Below are positions 31,882-43,022 of a stretch of DNA of 64,000 nt, in pieces. A model generated the notes under the pieces. That model was given only the letters and a program-made list of their open reading frames with translations. It had not been told where the DNA came from and searched no databases. Source of the DNA: Lotus japonicus (lineage: Eukaryota; Streptophyta; Magnoliopsida; Fabales; Fabaceae); the NCBI RefSeq assembly GCF_012489685.1, contig NC_080042.1, positions 6,636,501-6,700,500 of the forward strand, given 5' to 3'. Each line of letters starts with the position of its first letter. Position 1 is the first letter of the stretch. A program made the position numbers and the translations under genes.

Positions 31882-34181
31882 CACATTGGGAACGAGATGG
31901 AAGAACTACTAATAATGGTGGAATTGGGAGGCAAACGGATCATCAAACAACTCGGCAGCAACCATGGTTTAACCAACAGGGAGCAAACGTGCAACAACAA
32001 AGACAGCAGCAAGCTCCAATAAACCAGTCAAGAATTCATGGGACTCAAAGAAGCAAACATCAAAATGAGTCATTCTCAGTTTTTGTGGATGGTTTAGGTG
32101 ATAGAATGACAACCCAGAGATTGCGATCAGTCTTTGAAAGGGTAGGACGACTGAGGAGTGTCTTCATTCAGCAGAAGAAAAAGTATCACCGGCGTTTTCG
32201 CTTTGGCTTTCTTCGTTTTCATTGTAATGATGAGGCCTGGGAAGCAATTCGTATGTTCCATGGTATGAGGCTAGATGGCTCATACCTGGTGGTTCAAAAA
32301 GGAAATATTCAGCCACCTTTGCGCACACCTGTGGCTCATAAATCAGGGGAAAATGTTCCGGGGAAAGTGTGGAGACCAAAGGCACAACAGCAGGGGAGGA
32401 AGCAAGAACCGTCTCCAGCAACAGACGTCAAGTTAGGGCTGATTGGTGCTGCAGTCCAACCAGCAACATGCCAATTACGTGTGGTGGATTCTGACTTAGA
32501 TGAAGAATGGGTTCTGAGATGTGCCAGGGCACGAACCTTACTGTCCATGCCAGTGGAAATATTACAGGAACAATTTAGCCAGATTGGTTTGTTCAACTTT
32601 CGTTTAATTCCCCTGGGAGCAGATGAGGTGCTACTGGAATTTGAAACAAAGGATGAGATGGAAGAAACCATCACAGAATGCAGTTTCTTTTTAGAACAGA
32701 AGCTGTGTGATATCAAGCCCTGTACAATACTTTCTTTTGGCGTAACCCAACTTATCTGGATTCGATTATGGCAGGTACCACTGGGCTTGTGGAGCGAAGC
32801 ATTCTTTACATCCGTCGGAAACAGGCTAGGGAACTATGTTATGTCTGATTATGCTACTTTGTTGCGACATCGAGCAGACTTTGCTCGCATTTTGGTCCGT
32901 ACACATCATCCGATTCTTCACTGTTTTACCATGGCGGTTGATGTGAGTGGTACGTCGTGTATTGTCTTGGTTGAAAAGGATCCTACAGCTTATGATTATG
33001 GGGCTGTAGAGGTGAAGCCGGCAACACCAGTAAAAGTGTACAATTCAGATGAGGATTTGAGCACTAATGATGGAAGCATGGGGGAAGAAGGGGGAGACGA
33101 TGGGAGAGATGGAGAAACTCCGTTTGATGCTGTTTTGGATGAAGAGGATGAGATATTTAGGGATGGTGCGGCAGAGGGCTTGAAGACGTGTTGTAAATCC
33201 GAATCCACTGGAGCGCTGGAAGAAGTGAGTCTCACGGCGGGAGTGGTTTTGCCGGTTACGGTGGCGGCGCCGGAGATGGAACAGGGGGTTGTCGACAAGT
33301 TTGAGCGTCTGCAAGCAGAGGGGACAGCAGTTTTGCACGTTACAGAAAACATTCAAAATTCGAATGTAATCAATTCTGGGGAGCAACAGAAGGAACAGTT
33401 GGAGGATATCATCAATTCAGGTTATTCAATTGAGGAAATTAAGGTGTGGAGAGCAAATTTAAAATCTGATGAGATTTGTTTTAATGGAAATCAAATATTG
33501 GATAAATTTATTCAAAATCAAGGAAGAGGTTTTGCTGTTACTGGTTATTCCTTTAATGCTGATGATTTGAATCAGAAATCAAATATTTGTTGGCCTTATT
33601 CAGCATTGAACTGGGACCCACAATTATTTACAAACAAATCAGATACTAAGCCGTGTTTGCCTATCAGGAAAAACCAGAAAAACACATTCGGTGCTTTTAC
33701 GGGTTCTGATGAAAATTTGCAAGTTTCTGAGTCAAGGGGAATCACAGACGTGTTTGTGCATACATCACCACACCAAATAATTCGACATCGTGCAATTCCA
33801 GAGGCTACTGTGCGCTTAGCTTCCACACCTGAGGTAACAATACGTTCATGTTCACCAATTTCGCCATCTTTTGTGTTTCCTGGTCCAGTCACGCCTGCTG
33901 CTGCTGCTATCCCTGAGACTCAATTAGAAGAGAACGGCCAGAATACAAATTCGTCAAAGAAGTCATCACAGAGGGGTCGTCCTAAGGGAAGCAAGAACAA
34001 ACCGAAACCCCTCCCACTTGATTTTCTAGAGCCGGTGCCCGGGGAGGATGGAGTGTCAACTAGAGCTCAGAGAACATGGCTACTTGGAAAACGTTTGGGT
34101 TTGAAACCGCGAGGATCAGAGGCTTTGATGCTCCGTGGTTTAGAAACTCAAATTCGCCAAAATCATCCACACCTCAATTAA
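31882..34181 (+). CDS. LINE ORF1: RRM / DUF4283-like nucleic-acid-binding protein, 5'-truncated
   Basis: Listed from the LTR junction because the frame is open upstream of the GTG at 31989 (W.RDGRTTNNGGIGRQ... precedes it); the natural start is lost. The N-terminus is Gln/Arg-rich. An RRM follows (FSVFVDGLGDRMTTQRLRSV ... FRFGFLRF), then a DUF4283-like region (EEWVLRCARARTLL ... TILSFGVTQLIWIRL) and a long acidic/Ser-rich linker. Near the C-terminus is RGRPKGSKNKPKP, a canonical AT-hook. In LINEs this protein packages the RNA. No zinc knuckle was seen. The stop at 34179-34181 is one base before the ORF2 ATG (TAATATG). Confidence 0.85.
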
Positions 34182-34182
34182 T

Positions 34183-35715
34183 ATGTCAGGTCCTTGGCTG
34201 ACATGGAACGTCCGTGGCTTGGGAGGAACAACGAAGCGGGAAGCAGTAAAGAAAGCAATTTTGCATTTGAAACCAGAACTAGTTCTGTTACAGGAAACAA
34301 AACTGAATGAACTTCGGGAGCGTACAGTAATTTCTTGGACAAAAAGTCTCAATATGCAGCATGCTGAATCTAGTTCTGTTGGAACAGCTGGGGGGTTGTT
34401 GTGTTTGTGGAGGGAGAGTTCTTTGCAGGTTCTGACAGTGGCTGTAGAAACGTGGTTTATTCTTCTGACTGTGAAGTTGCCTAATATTGATCAAACAGTG
34501 CTGATTGGAAATGTTTATGGTCCTCATTCTGTGTCAGATCGTAGTCTTTGTCTTGAAGCTCTAAAGCAACGGGTTTTATGCCATGGCGGTTTGGTCTGTA
34601 TAGGGGGAGATTTTAATGCGGTGCTACTGGCCTCTGAACGCACATCAGGTCGTGTCCTTGACGTGGGTGATTCATCCTTTCAGCAGTTTGTACAAGACAA
34701 TAATGGCGATTATACTTGGTTTTCTAGTCGGAACGAAGGGATTTGGAGTCGCTTGGATCGTTGGTTAGTGTCTGATGAGGTCCTGGTAACGTTCTCTAAT
34801 ATTTCTCAATCTGTTTTACCATGGAATGTATCTGATCATAGGGCGGTGGGTTTATTTTTTGGGGTGCCTGATTCGGGACCAAAACCATTTTATTATTTTA
34901 ATCATTGGGTTGATGAGGAGGGTTTTAAAGAATTAGTGGAGGCTTGGTGGACATCTGCTGTGTATCAAGGGTGGTCGGGTTATGTGTTGCAACAAAAGCT
35001 AAGAGGATTGAGAGGAAAAATTCGAGAGTGGCGTAGAAAGAAGGGTGCATGGGGTGTAGAAAAAATTGCCAATTTAGAGAAAAGATTACAGGAGGTGATG
35101 AGTGAGTTAGAAGCAGAGGGGGGTTCAGAGGCTCTGAATAAGGAGAGAAGGATGGTTTTAGAGGCTTTGTGGCGGGCATACCGTGAGGAGGAAAGAATAT
35201 GGTTACAAAAGTCAAGGGTAAGGTGGTTGAAGGAGGGAGACAGAAACACAAAATACTTTCACCGTGTGTGTAAGGCACGTACAGTAAAGAAAACCATCAC
35301 GCAGCTAAGGTATGGTGGGCGTATGTTAACTTCCCCAGATGAGATAAAAGAAGCTATGCGAGCACATTTTATTAATTTTTTTCGTAAGGATGGTGGTCCT
35401 AGGCCGTGGTTCTCAAACAGCAAATTAAATAAAGTGTCGGAGGCACAAAATCACTTTTTGGAAGCAGATTTTACAGTGGAGGAAATATGGGAGGTGGTAA
35501 AGAATTTTGATGGGAATAGAGCTCCTGGTCCTGATGGTTTCAGCATGGATTTTTTCAAAAAATTCTGGAACTTAATTAAAGATGAACTGTTATGTTTTTT
35601 CAATGATTTTTTCATGTCAGGACAGCTGGTGAGGGGTCTAAATTCCACTTTTATAGCTCTTATTCCTAAAGGGGTGAACAAGAGCAAATATCGGACTACA
35701 GGCCAATCAGCTTAA
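34183..35715 (+). pseudogene. LINE ORF2, first part: apurinic endonuclease and start of RT
   Basis: Starts ATG 34183. Endonuclease/exonuclease/phosphatase motifs are complete: WNVRGLGG, LLQETKL, GNVYGPHS, GGDFNAV and WNVSDHRAV. A linker (RVRWLKEGDRNTKYFH) and the start of RT follow (APGPDGFSMDFFKKFW ... FIALIPKG). A 1-bp loss near 35686-35690 shifts the frame just before the DYRPISL motif, and the frame ends at 35715. Everything else looks intact. Confidence 0.9.
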
Positions 35716-38321
35716 TTGGAAGTATTTATAAACTGCTGTCAAAAGTCCTTTCTGTGCGTCTGAGTTCGATGCTGCCATGTCTGTTAAGTCAGAATCAATT
35801 CGCTTTCACTACAGGTCGTCAGATTGCGGATTGCTCTCTAATTGCTAATGAAATTGTCCACACCATGGCTTCAAGGCCAGAAGGAGGTTTGCTATTTAAA
35901 ATTGATTTTGCAAAAGCTTATGATAATGTTGAATGGGATTTTATGCTGGAGCTTCTGCAGGAAATGGGTTTTGGGGAAAAATGGATTAGCTGGATGCAGG
36001 TGTGCGTTTCAACAGCTTCCTTAGCAGTCCTGGTTAATGGCTCGCCTTCTGATTTCTTTAATATTCAGAAGGGACTACGTCAGGGTGATCCCCTCTCACC
36101 TTTACTATTTAATATTGTGGCAAACGGGATGTCCTGCATGCTTAATCAGTTACTGGAAGGGGACGCACCATGTGGAGTGGAATTGGCGCCGGGGTTCCGC
36201 ATAAATCATTTACAGTTTGCAGATGATTCCTTGCTGTTTTCTGATTGTGATGAGCTTCAGTTCCAGTCTCTAGCCATGGCAATTGAAGCTTACTTATACA
36301 GTTCAGGGTTGAAGGTAAATTTTAACAAATCAGCGGTTTATGGGGTGAATGCCAATTCTTCTATGGTACAACAAGCTGCAACTTGGTGGAATTTTAAAAT
36401 CGGCACGCTACCTTTCATTTATCTTGGGTCTCCATTGGGTGGCAATCCTAGGAGATTGTCTTTCTGGAATCCGGTGCTAGAAAATATGACTGCAAAATTG
36501 GGTTTGTGGAGTTCACGCTTCTTGACTTTAAGTGGTCGACTTGTTCTGATAAAATCTGTTCTCAATGCTATTTCATTGTACTATATGGCTCTCTATAAAG
36601 CTCCGAAGGGGATAATTCAGCGGATAGAGAGGATTATGCGTCGGTTCCTATGGGTGGGGCCTTCTGGTGAAAATAAAATCATGTGGATAGCATGGGAAGA
36701 CTTGTGTAAGGGTACCCGGTTTGGAGGCCTAGGAGTGGGTTTTCTTGAATGGAAAAATAAGGCTATGCTTTTAAAGTGGGTGTGGCGGTTTGGTCGGGAG
36801 AGAGATGCTCTATGGAGGGAGGTGGTTTGTAAAAAATATGGTTTACCACTGCAGCTGATATCTTTTAATGTTGTCCCGGCTGATGTGAAAAAATTATCTA
36901 AGCCTTTGGCAGATGTGTATGGTGTTTGGCGTGATAGTGGGTTAGTGGGCAATGTCTTTAGGGATGGTTTGGTTTGTCAGATAGGGAGGGGAAGCGATGT
37001 ATTTTTCTGGTTGGATCATTGGATAGGTTCTGCGCCTCTAAAAGTGGCTTTCCCTCGGGTGTTTGCACTAGCAGTTAATAAGAGGGCATTGGTGAGGGAG
37101 TATGGCACGGTTTTAGGTCCTCAATGGATATGGAATATTGCTTTTGTACGTGATTTTCTGGGTTGGGAGAGACAACAGTATAATGATTTACAGGCACTCC
37201 TTCAGACTTTGGTTCCCAAACAGGGGGAGAGGGCGGACAGAGATTCCATAATTTGGAAACATGATAATATGGGGCTCTACAGTGTAAAGTCTATGTGTGC
37301 AGTTGTGGAAGCCCGATGGTTCACTGAGGAGGGTTGGTCTGTCCCTCAATTCTTGAGGCCTATCTTACCTTCAAAAATTGCTTTATTTTTGTGGCAGGTG
37401 CAGAAGAACAGAATTGCTTCAAAGGAGAACTTGGAACAAAGGGGGGTGGTCTTAGAGAATGGTGCATCTTGTATTTTTTGCTTGTCTACAACAGAGACAG
37501 TGGCACACCTTTTTTTGCATTGTCCCCAGATATGGATGCTATGGACAGCAGTGTTACAGAGGGAGGGCATTATGTGGTCTATTCCAGAATCAGTTTGGAC
37601 ATTGCTGGCTGAGTGGAGTCAGTTACGCAAAAATACATCAAGAATTCTGTGGGAGATGATTCCTTATGCATTATGCTGGGAGATATGGATGGCAAGGAAT
37701 AATGTGATTTTCCATGATAAACTTTTTGATGTGGAAGCCATTTGGGAGTCTCATGTATTTTTACTGTTTACTTGGATAAGAGCTTGGTGGAAAGATTGTC
37801 CTTATGATGCAACTCAGTTTGAAAGGGGCTTCTCAAAAATTGATCTATCTGCCAAGGTTAGTATACGGCCTCTTATCCCTTGGAAACCACCTCAAGGGAA
37901 GATTTTGAAATTCAATGTGGATGGTTCTTTTCAATCAGGACGAGCAGGCATTGGGGGGATTTTGAGGAATAGTGCAAAGGAGGTGATTGGGGAGTTTTCT
38001 AGAAAGGTGGAGGTAAAACGAGCTGATGAGGCGGACGTTTTGGCAATCTTGTATGCCTTATTATTTTGTCAGCAATTCATGATAGTTTCGATTCTAATTG
38101 AGAGTGACTCAAGTCTTGCTGTTGATTGGGTGAGCGGAACAAAAAATAGATCTTGGAATTTAACTAATGAGTTGAATATGATTGATTATTTATATCCATT
38201 GGTGGAGTGCTGTGGGGTGTCTTATATTTTGAGGGAAGGGAATATGGAGGCGGACGCACTCGCAAAGGAGGGATGTTCTCGTGAGGTGCCAATTTGGAAA
38301 TATGTTGGACAACAAGGCTAA
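35691..38321 (+). pseudogene. LINE ORF2, second part: reverse transcriptase, zf-RVT and RNase H
   Basis: Continues ORF2 in the shifted frame from about 35691 (SDYRPISLIGSIYK). RT motifs are present: LLFKIDFAKAYDNVEW, GLRQGDPLSPLLFNI, the catalytic FADD, and GLKVNFNKS. A zinc-binding RVT domain follows (LFLWQVQKNRIASKENL ... CIFC ... HLFLHC). The C-terminal RNase H has its acidic residues in KFNVDGSFQ, DEADVLAILYAL, ESDSSLAV and MEADALAKEG. This order (EN-RT-zf-RNase H) is that of plant L1 elements with acquired RNase H. Only the upstream frameshift prevents a full ORF2 protein. Confidence 0.9.
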
Positions 38322-39069
38322 CATAACATGCTTGGCTGGTTGTTTTGTTTCTTATTGTGTTTCTGCAGGGTCATAAAGCTATGGGAGATTTTGCGGCGTA
38401 GTATTCGCATCAATTTTGTCGCTGTCTTGCTGTTTTGTAAATTTCTGGAGGGGCTTGCTGTTTGCTGGTTTTTCAGTTTGCTGTTGCTGTTTTCTGGAGT
38501 GCTGCTGGTGCTGTTTGCAGCTTTCTGTTTTGCTGTAACTGCTGCTGCGTCGTTTGATAATGCTGTCTGTTTTTGCTGAGTACTGTTGCAGCTGTTTTTG
38601 CCTGGTTGCTGGTGTCTGTTTGCTGTTGCTGAGTGCTGTCGCTGCTGCCTGTTTGCTGTTGCTGCTGCGCCTGTTTTCTGTTTGCTGTTTGGCCTGCTTA
38701 CTGTTGCTGTTTGCTGTTTATGTGTCATAGAAAATTTAGAAATGTTGCTGTTTTAATGGTGTACGAGTTTCAGATGCTGTTTTGGACTTTTTCCATGTTT
38801 CCTAGTAGCTGGGTGGCTATCCCAAGTTGGTGATACTCTTTTTCCTTGCTGGGGTTTTTCCCAATGGGTTTTTCTCAGTAAGGTTTTAATGAGGCTCCTT
38901 CTTGGGAATATGCTAGTGGTCACCCTGCGGGTTGGTGGTGGGTTTGGTGCACTTTTGCACATCGTTTTTCAGGAACTTCTCTGATTCATATTGTACCTGG
39001 CTCTGGTCTTGGGACTATTTTGTCTCAAGCAAATTCTTAATACTATTCATGTCGTTTTCAAAAAAAAAT
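38322..39069 (+). other. LINE 3' UTR and poly(A) end
   Basis: Low-complexity CTGTTGCTGTTT-type sequence (38330-38730), then unique sequence ending GTCGTTTTCAAAAAAAAA. The A-run marks the 3' end of the insertion. No target duplication can be tested because the 5' end is gone. Confidence 0.75.
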
Positions 39070-40445
39070 AATACTTGTAAAATTAAATAAGGGTACTATA
39101 GTAATATTATACTATCAATAATTATCATCTTAGGTAGTGTTTGGTAGACAGGTGAGAAGGGAACGGAACAGGACATATGGGTTCCATTCTGTGTTTGTCG
39201 TGTTTTTAAGATGGAACAGAACGGGACAAAAGACTCCAGGAACGGGACACTTGGGTTCTCTGGAAAAGGGTGGAACGGAACACTCTCTTAAAACTTTTGC
39301 AAATTCAAAAATACCCCTAATTTATATTTGAAATTTTATGTATCTAAACAGTTTAAAATCATTTATAAAATTGAAAGCACTTATTATATTTGTAGACAAA
39401 GTTAAATGAAAATCTACTTTTTCAAAAAATCACTTAAAATGAAATCAATTATTTTTTTCTAAAGTAAAATCACTTTTTGTAAGCAATGATAAACGAGTCA
39501 ATTAGAGTGCGTTTGATTCAACTTATTTTGGAAAAATCACTTTTTCATAAAAAATCACTTTTAAAATCAAAAAATCACTTTTAAAATCAAATATTACATT
39601 TTGTGTTTGGTTCAGCTGAAGCTGAAAACATATTATTTGAAACAGTTACTTTAGCTTATCATGAAAACCTATGATGATAGATGAGAGGAGATAAAAAAGT
39701 GATTCTAATTAGAGTAGTCAAACACGAATCAACTTAATTAAAATAAAATCAATTATTTTTTCAAAAGTAAAATCAGTTTTTGTAAGCAATGATAAACGAG
39801 CCAATTAGAGTGCGTTAATTCAACTTATTTGGAAAAAATCACATTTTGTGTTTGTTTCAGTTGAAGCGGAAAACAAATTATTTGAAACAGTTAATTTAGC
39901 TTATAATGAAAATCAATGATGATAGATGAGGGGAGATAAAAAAAAGTGATTTTAATTAGAGTAGTCGAACACGAATCAACTTATGCTTTTCTCAAAATCT
40001 CTTTAAAAAAATTATAGTTAAAAATCAATATTTTTTAATCTAAACAAACACACTTAAAATAGCTTAAATAGATAATTAGGTTTCTGCTTTTTTCAATAGC
40101 ATACTGAAACAACTTAAACAATATATAAGTGATTATTTTAAATAAATAAGTGATTATTTCATGAAGTAAGAGTAACAAACGGTTTCTATGCAAAATGTTC
40201 AATTGAGTTCAATTTGTTTTCCTCAATCAAATATTAAACATGTAGGGTTATATATCTAATTAAAAACATGGTTCTGTTCGATTGACTTGAAGTTACCAAA
40301 GACAACACATAGAACATTATTGTCCTGTTCCATCCTGTTCTGTCCCATTCCGTTCTGTTCTGTCCTGTTCCGTTCCGTCACCAAACGCTACCTTAGTCTT
40401 TGTGTCACAACCTTAAACAACCGTCATTAGGGAACGGAGGGAGTA
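39070..40445. mobile_element. Stowaway-type MITE, right part, interrupted by a Harbinger MITE
   Basis: GGAACGGAGGGAG followed by TA (40431-40445) is the classic Stowaway terminus and target. The sequence left of the Harbinger insertion (39070-39132) would be its interior. The left terminus is not present, presumably lost beyond the LINE 5' end. Confidence 0.55.
39133..40392. mobile_element. PIF/Harbinger-type non-autonomous TIR element with TTA target duplication
   Basis: Left end GGTAGTGTTTGGTAGAC and right end ...TCACCAAACGCTACC are inverse; terminal GAACGGAACAGGAC repeats extend the similarity. TTA flanks both sides (39130-39132, 40393-40395), as for PIF/Harbinger. The 1260-bp interior is AT-rich and non-coding, with a direct duplication (about 39440-39540 and 39735-39835, sharing GTAAGCAATGATAAACGAG). 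Confidence 0.8.
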
Positions 40446-40449
40446 TATC

Positions 40450-41865
40450 TGTTGGTCAATCCGCAAGTGTACGGAATCCACCCGGTTTTAAATATCGAAC
40501 CACAGGGATTGTGAGTGAATAAATTCAGTTTAAGCTTTGAGTTTGAAGGTTGGTTTTATTGAGGAAAACATATGTCGAAGTAGTAATAAGGAAAAAGAAA
40601 ATATAAATTCAGAAATGAAATAGAAAATGAAAAGAAAGAGTGATTTACTTTGGGTTCTTGCTCAACTAATCAATTCAAGCACATCATTCTAAGCACATGT
40701 TCTCATGAATCTCTCCTTGATGTTATAGCCTAAGAAACTACCTATCGATGTCTCGCATAGATAATTCTTTCAAACCAAAAGATAAGCCCAATTCCTTGCG
40801 TACTTAAACATTTGTTTGAAGCATAAAGATTATAAAGTTCAGGCCAACAAACCCCAACCCTTCCTCTATTCCTAGTAGCAAGTATAGAAGAGGTAATCCC
40901 ATAAAAAGTCCCTAATCTATAACAAACTTTCGTTCTATTATAGAAAAGCATAAAGCTAGCACATGTTCTAACTTGAAACATAAAACATGGATATGGGATT
41001 CAAGGAAAGAAGAAGAACATGTGGGAAAGAACTTAAGATTATAACTTAAAAGGAAAAGTCTTACAAGAAAACCAAAGTAAAAGAAGAGAGATTAGCCAAG
41101 CATGGCATGGCTAAGAAACTGAATTACAAGCTTAGAAGCCCTCTCACACTCTCCTAGATGCTCCTCTACCTCTGAGTTTATGTAAAAATGAAAGTAGTAT
41201 CCAAGATTACAAAAGAAAATGACTAAAATCCTATTTATAGGGAAAAATCACGAGTTTGGGCTGTTCCGGGCGCTCAGGCGCCAATTCAGAGCGCTTGAGC
41301 GCCAATTCCATGCTTAAAAAGTGCCTCTGGAAGGTAATTGGCGCCTAGGCGCCAATTCATAGCGCCTGAGCGCCAATTCCAAAGCGCCTGAGCGCCAATT
41401 CAGAGCGCCTAGGCGCCAATTCCAATTTCTGGAACAGGGCAATTGGCGCCTAGGCGCCAATGGAGCATGCCTAGGCGCTCAGACTCGCTGGAAAGTCCCT
41501 TGATCTTCATTTTAACTCTTCTTTATGCCTCTTTAAGCCTCCCTTCAATTCACCAAGCTTCTTGACCTTCCTTCTTCTTCAGTTTCAGACCTGATTACTC
41601 TCATCAAAGCTCAAGGAAAAATATCAAGAATACCAACCATTTAATTGCACAAGGGACTCAAAACTAATGACAATTAACAAAAGACTCAAAACTATACTAA
41701 AATGCAACTAAAGTCCTTATAAAACTACATAATTACTAAACTAATGCAAATGCACAAATAAAAGTAAAAATGCATGAGAATGCATGAAACACTACATGAG
41801 ACACAAGAAAAAGACTCAACCTACAAGGAAAAACCATAAAAACATCATATAAACCCGGGTCATCA
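40450..41865 (-). mobile_element. Solo LTR, TGATGACC...CCAACA family, minus orientation
   Basis: Bounded by TGTTGGTCAATCC and ACCCGGGTCATCA, with a perfect 5-bp target duplication ATATC (40445-40449, 41866-41870). It shares most of its sequence with the plus-oriented copy at 50827-52098. Minus-strand TATAAATAG lies at about 41231-41241. No internal sequence remains. Confidence 0.92.
41268..41483. repeat. Palindromic GGCGCC minisatellite in the solo LTR
   Basis: About eight units around GCGCCTAGGCGCCAATTC or GCGCCTGAGCGCCAATTC, some separated by 30-40 bp. GGCGCCTAGGCGCC is a perfect palindrome. The related LTR has only about three such motifs (51203-51290). Confidence 0.85.
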
Positions 41866-42034
41866 ATATCTGAAGCACACATCCAATAGCCAAGTAAATC
41901 GAAATAAGACATGCCAATATAAATATATTCAAATAGTAAAGTGTTATTCTTGGCTCAAGATATTTAATATTTGGTATTAACAACAACATAATGTTTATAT
42001 CTCTAATTTCTGGGAAGGCGACACGATTCACAAA

Positions 42035-42356
42035 ATTTGGGAGCTTCTCTCATGAAACTGGAATGTGACAGTTTTAATCCCAAGGGACAAGAACAATGTT
42101 GCGGATGCCTTAACTTGTCATGAATTGCAGGATGGTTCTCCTATTTGGGAGCTTCTCTCATGGAACAGGAATGTGTCCGTTACTCTAATCCCAAGGGACA
42201 AAAACAATGTTGCAGATGCCTTAGCTCGTTATGCTTCGCGGGATGGTTCTCCTCGCCGCGTTTGGAAATTACCGCGCGTCGTCTAGCCTTCTTGCTAGCT
42301 TAATTGCTGATATTCTACTTTAGTTCTTACGTCGTTTCCTTATTTTGTAACCAAAA
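42035..42356 (+). pseudogene. LINE 3' remnant: RNase H tail, tandemly duplicated
   Basis: Two direct copies of about 105 bp (near 42040-42140 and 42150-42255) each encode VTLIPRDKNNVADAL followed by a short tail, the end of an RNase H (RVT_3-like) domain as in plant LINEs. Degraded 3' UTR-like sequence follows, up to TTTTGTAACCAAAAAG. The rest of the LINE is absent. Confidence 0.65.
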
Positions 42357-42434
42357 AGTAGGAGATACACGAATACATACTAGAGGGCAACATGTGACAG
42401 GAATAATCTTCTACCCAAACATGAAACTTAAGAC

Positions 42435-42500
42435 AGCGGGTAGATAGCTCAGCTCCTTAATCATCTTGTTCGAGGTTCAATCATGTGCATGTGGTCTCCG
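42435..42500 (+). mobile_element. tRNA-derived SINE head, possible
   Basis: TAGCTCAGCTCC (42445-42456) resembles an A box and GGTTCAATC (42474-42482) a B box, with tRNA-like spacing. No tRNA fold is apparent. The element boundaries cannot be set, and downstream sequence to 42560 may belong to it. Confidence 0.45.
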
Positions 42501-42568
42501 TTTGGCGCTAAATTGTAATAGTTAGCATCGTTCGTATAGGTTGTCTCTATTATGGCTAAGTTAAGATT

Positions 42569-42901
42569 TTGGCTTTTGATCAAGACTTGTTTGTGATGCT
42601 TCAGTCGAGGCTAGAGATTGCAACTGAAATAAAGCAGCTGATCACAAGTCTGTTTGACAAAGATTTGGCTGACCACCAAGAAACTACAATTCATCAACTC
42701 CAAGATTTCATCAATGACGTTTTAATGACTTTAAACCAACTTAAATCTCTATACAAGATCTTATTAGCTAATGAAGCCGATTCAACTTTTACTGAGAAAA
42801 AGTTAACTTCTGCCAAAAAAGAAATCGATAAAGTCAAAGCTCTTGAGCAATCTAACATGAAGGTGCATCTGCTGAACTCTCAGAGTCATCTTCGACCATA
42901 G
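42569..42901 (+). CDS. Unrecognised coiled-coil-like exon
   Basis: 110-codon frame without an ATG at its beginning; the first ATG is nine codons in. Leu/Lys/Glu-rich with heptad-like spacing (IATEIKQLITSLF, TTIHQLQDFINDVLMTLNQLKSLY, KKLTSAKKEIDKVKAL). It could be an internal or last exon of a captured or decayed gene. No neighbour supports a function. Confidence 0.35.
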   Translation: MAFDQDLFVMLQSRLEIATEIKQLITSLFDKDLADHQETTIHQLQDFINDVLMTLNQLKSLYKILLANEADSTFTEKKLTSAKKEIDKVKALEQSNMKVHLLNSQSHLRP

Positions 42902-43022
42902 TGATTGTTTTCTGAGTTGGTTCAGCTGAAATTATAATGAAACTTATACAAGAGAGTATATGAAGAGGTATAATTTGATAAGTATTTTAAAACTAACCTC
43001 GAGGAATTCTTGTGAGAAGTTC

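Larger units (their letters stand above)
31882..39069 (+). mobile_element. Plant L1-type LINE, 5' end missing
   Basis: ORF1 (RRM plus DUF4283-like), ORF2 (endonuclease, RT, zf-RVT, RNase H), a 3' UTR rich in CTGTTGCTG, and an A-run at about 39060-39068. The 5' end is cut by LTR E; the ORF1 frame is still open at the junction. Only one frameshift was found in about 6 kb of coding sequence, so the copy is young. Confidence 0.92.

Noticed and set aside
32996..33386. Minus-strand Ser/Pro-rich frames over LINE ORF1
   Set aside because: Antisense shadows of the acidic linker of ORF1.
42445..42482. Functional tRNA gene
   Set aside because: A- and B-box-like motifs are present but no acceptor stem or cloverleaf could be formed; a SINE head fits better.
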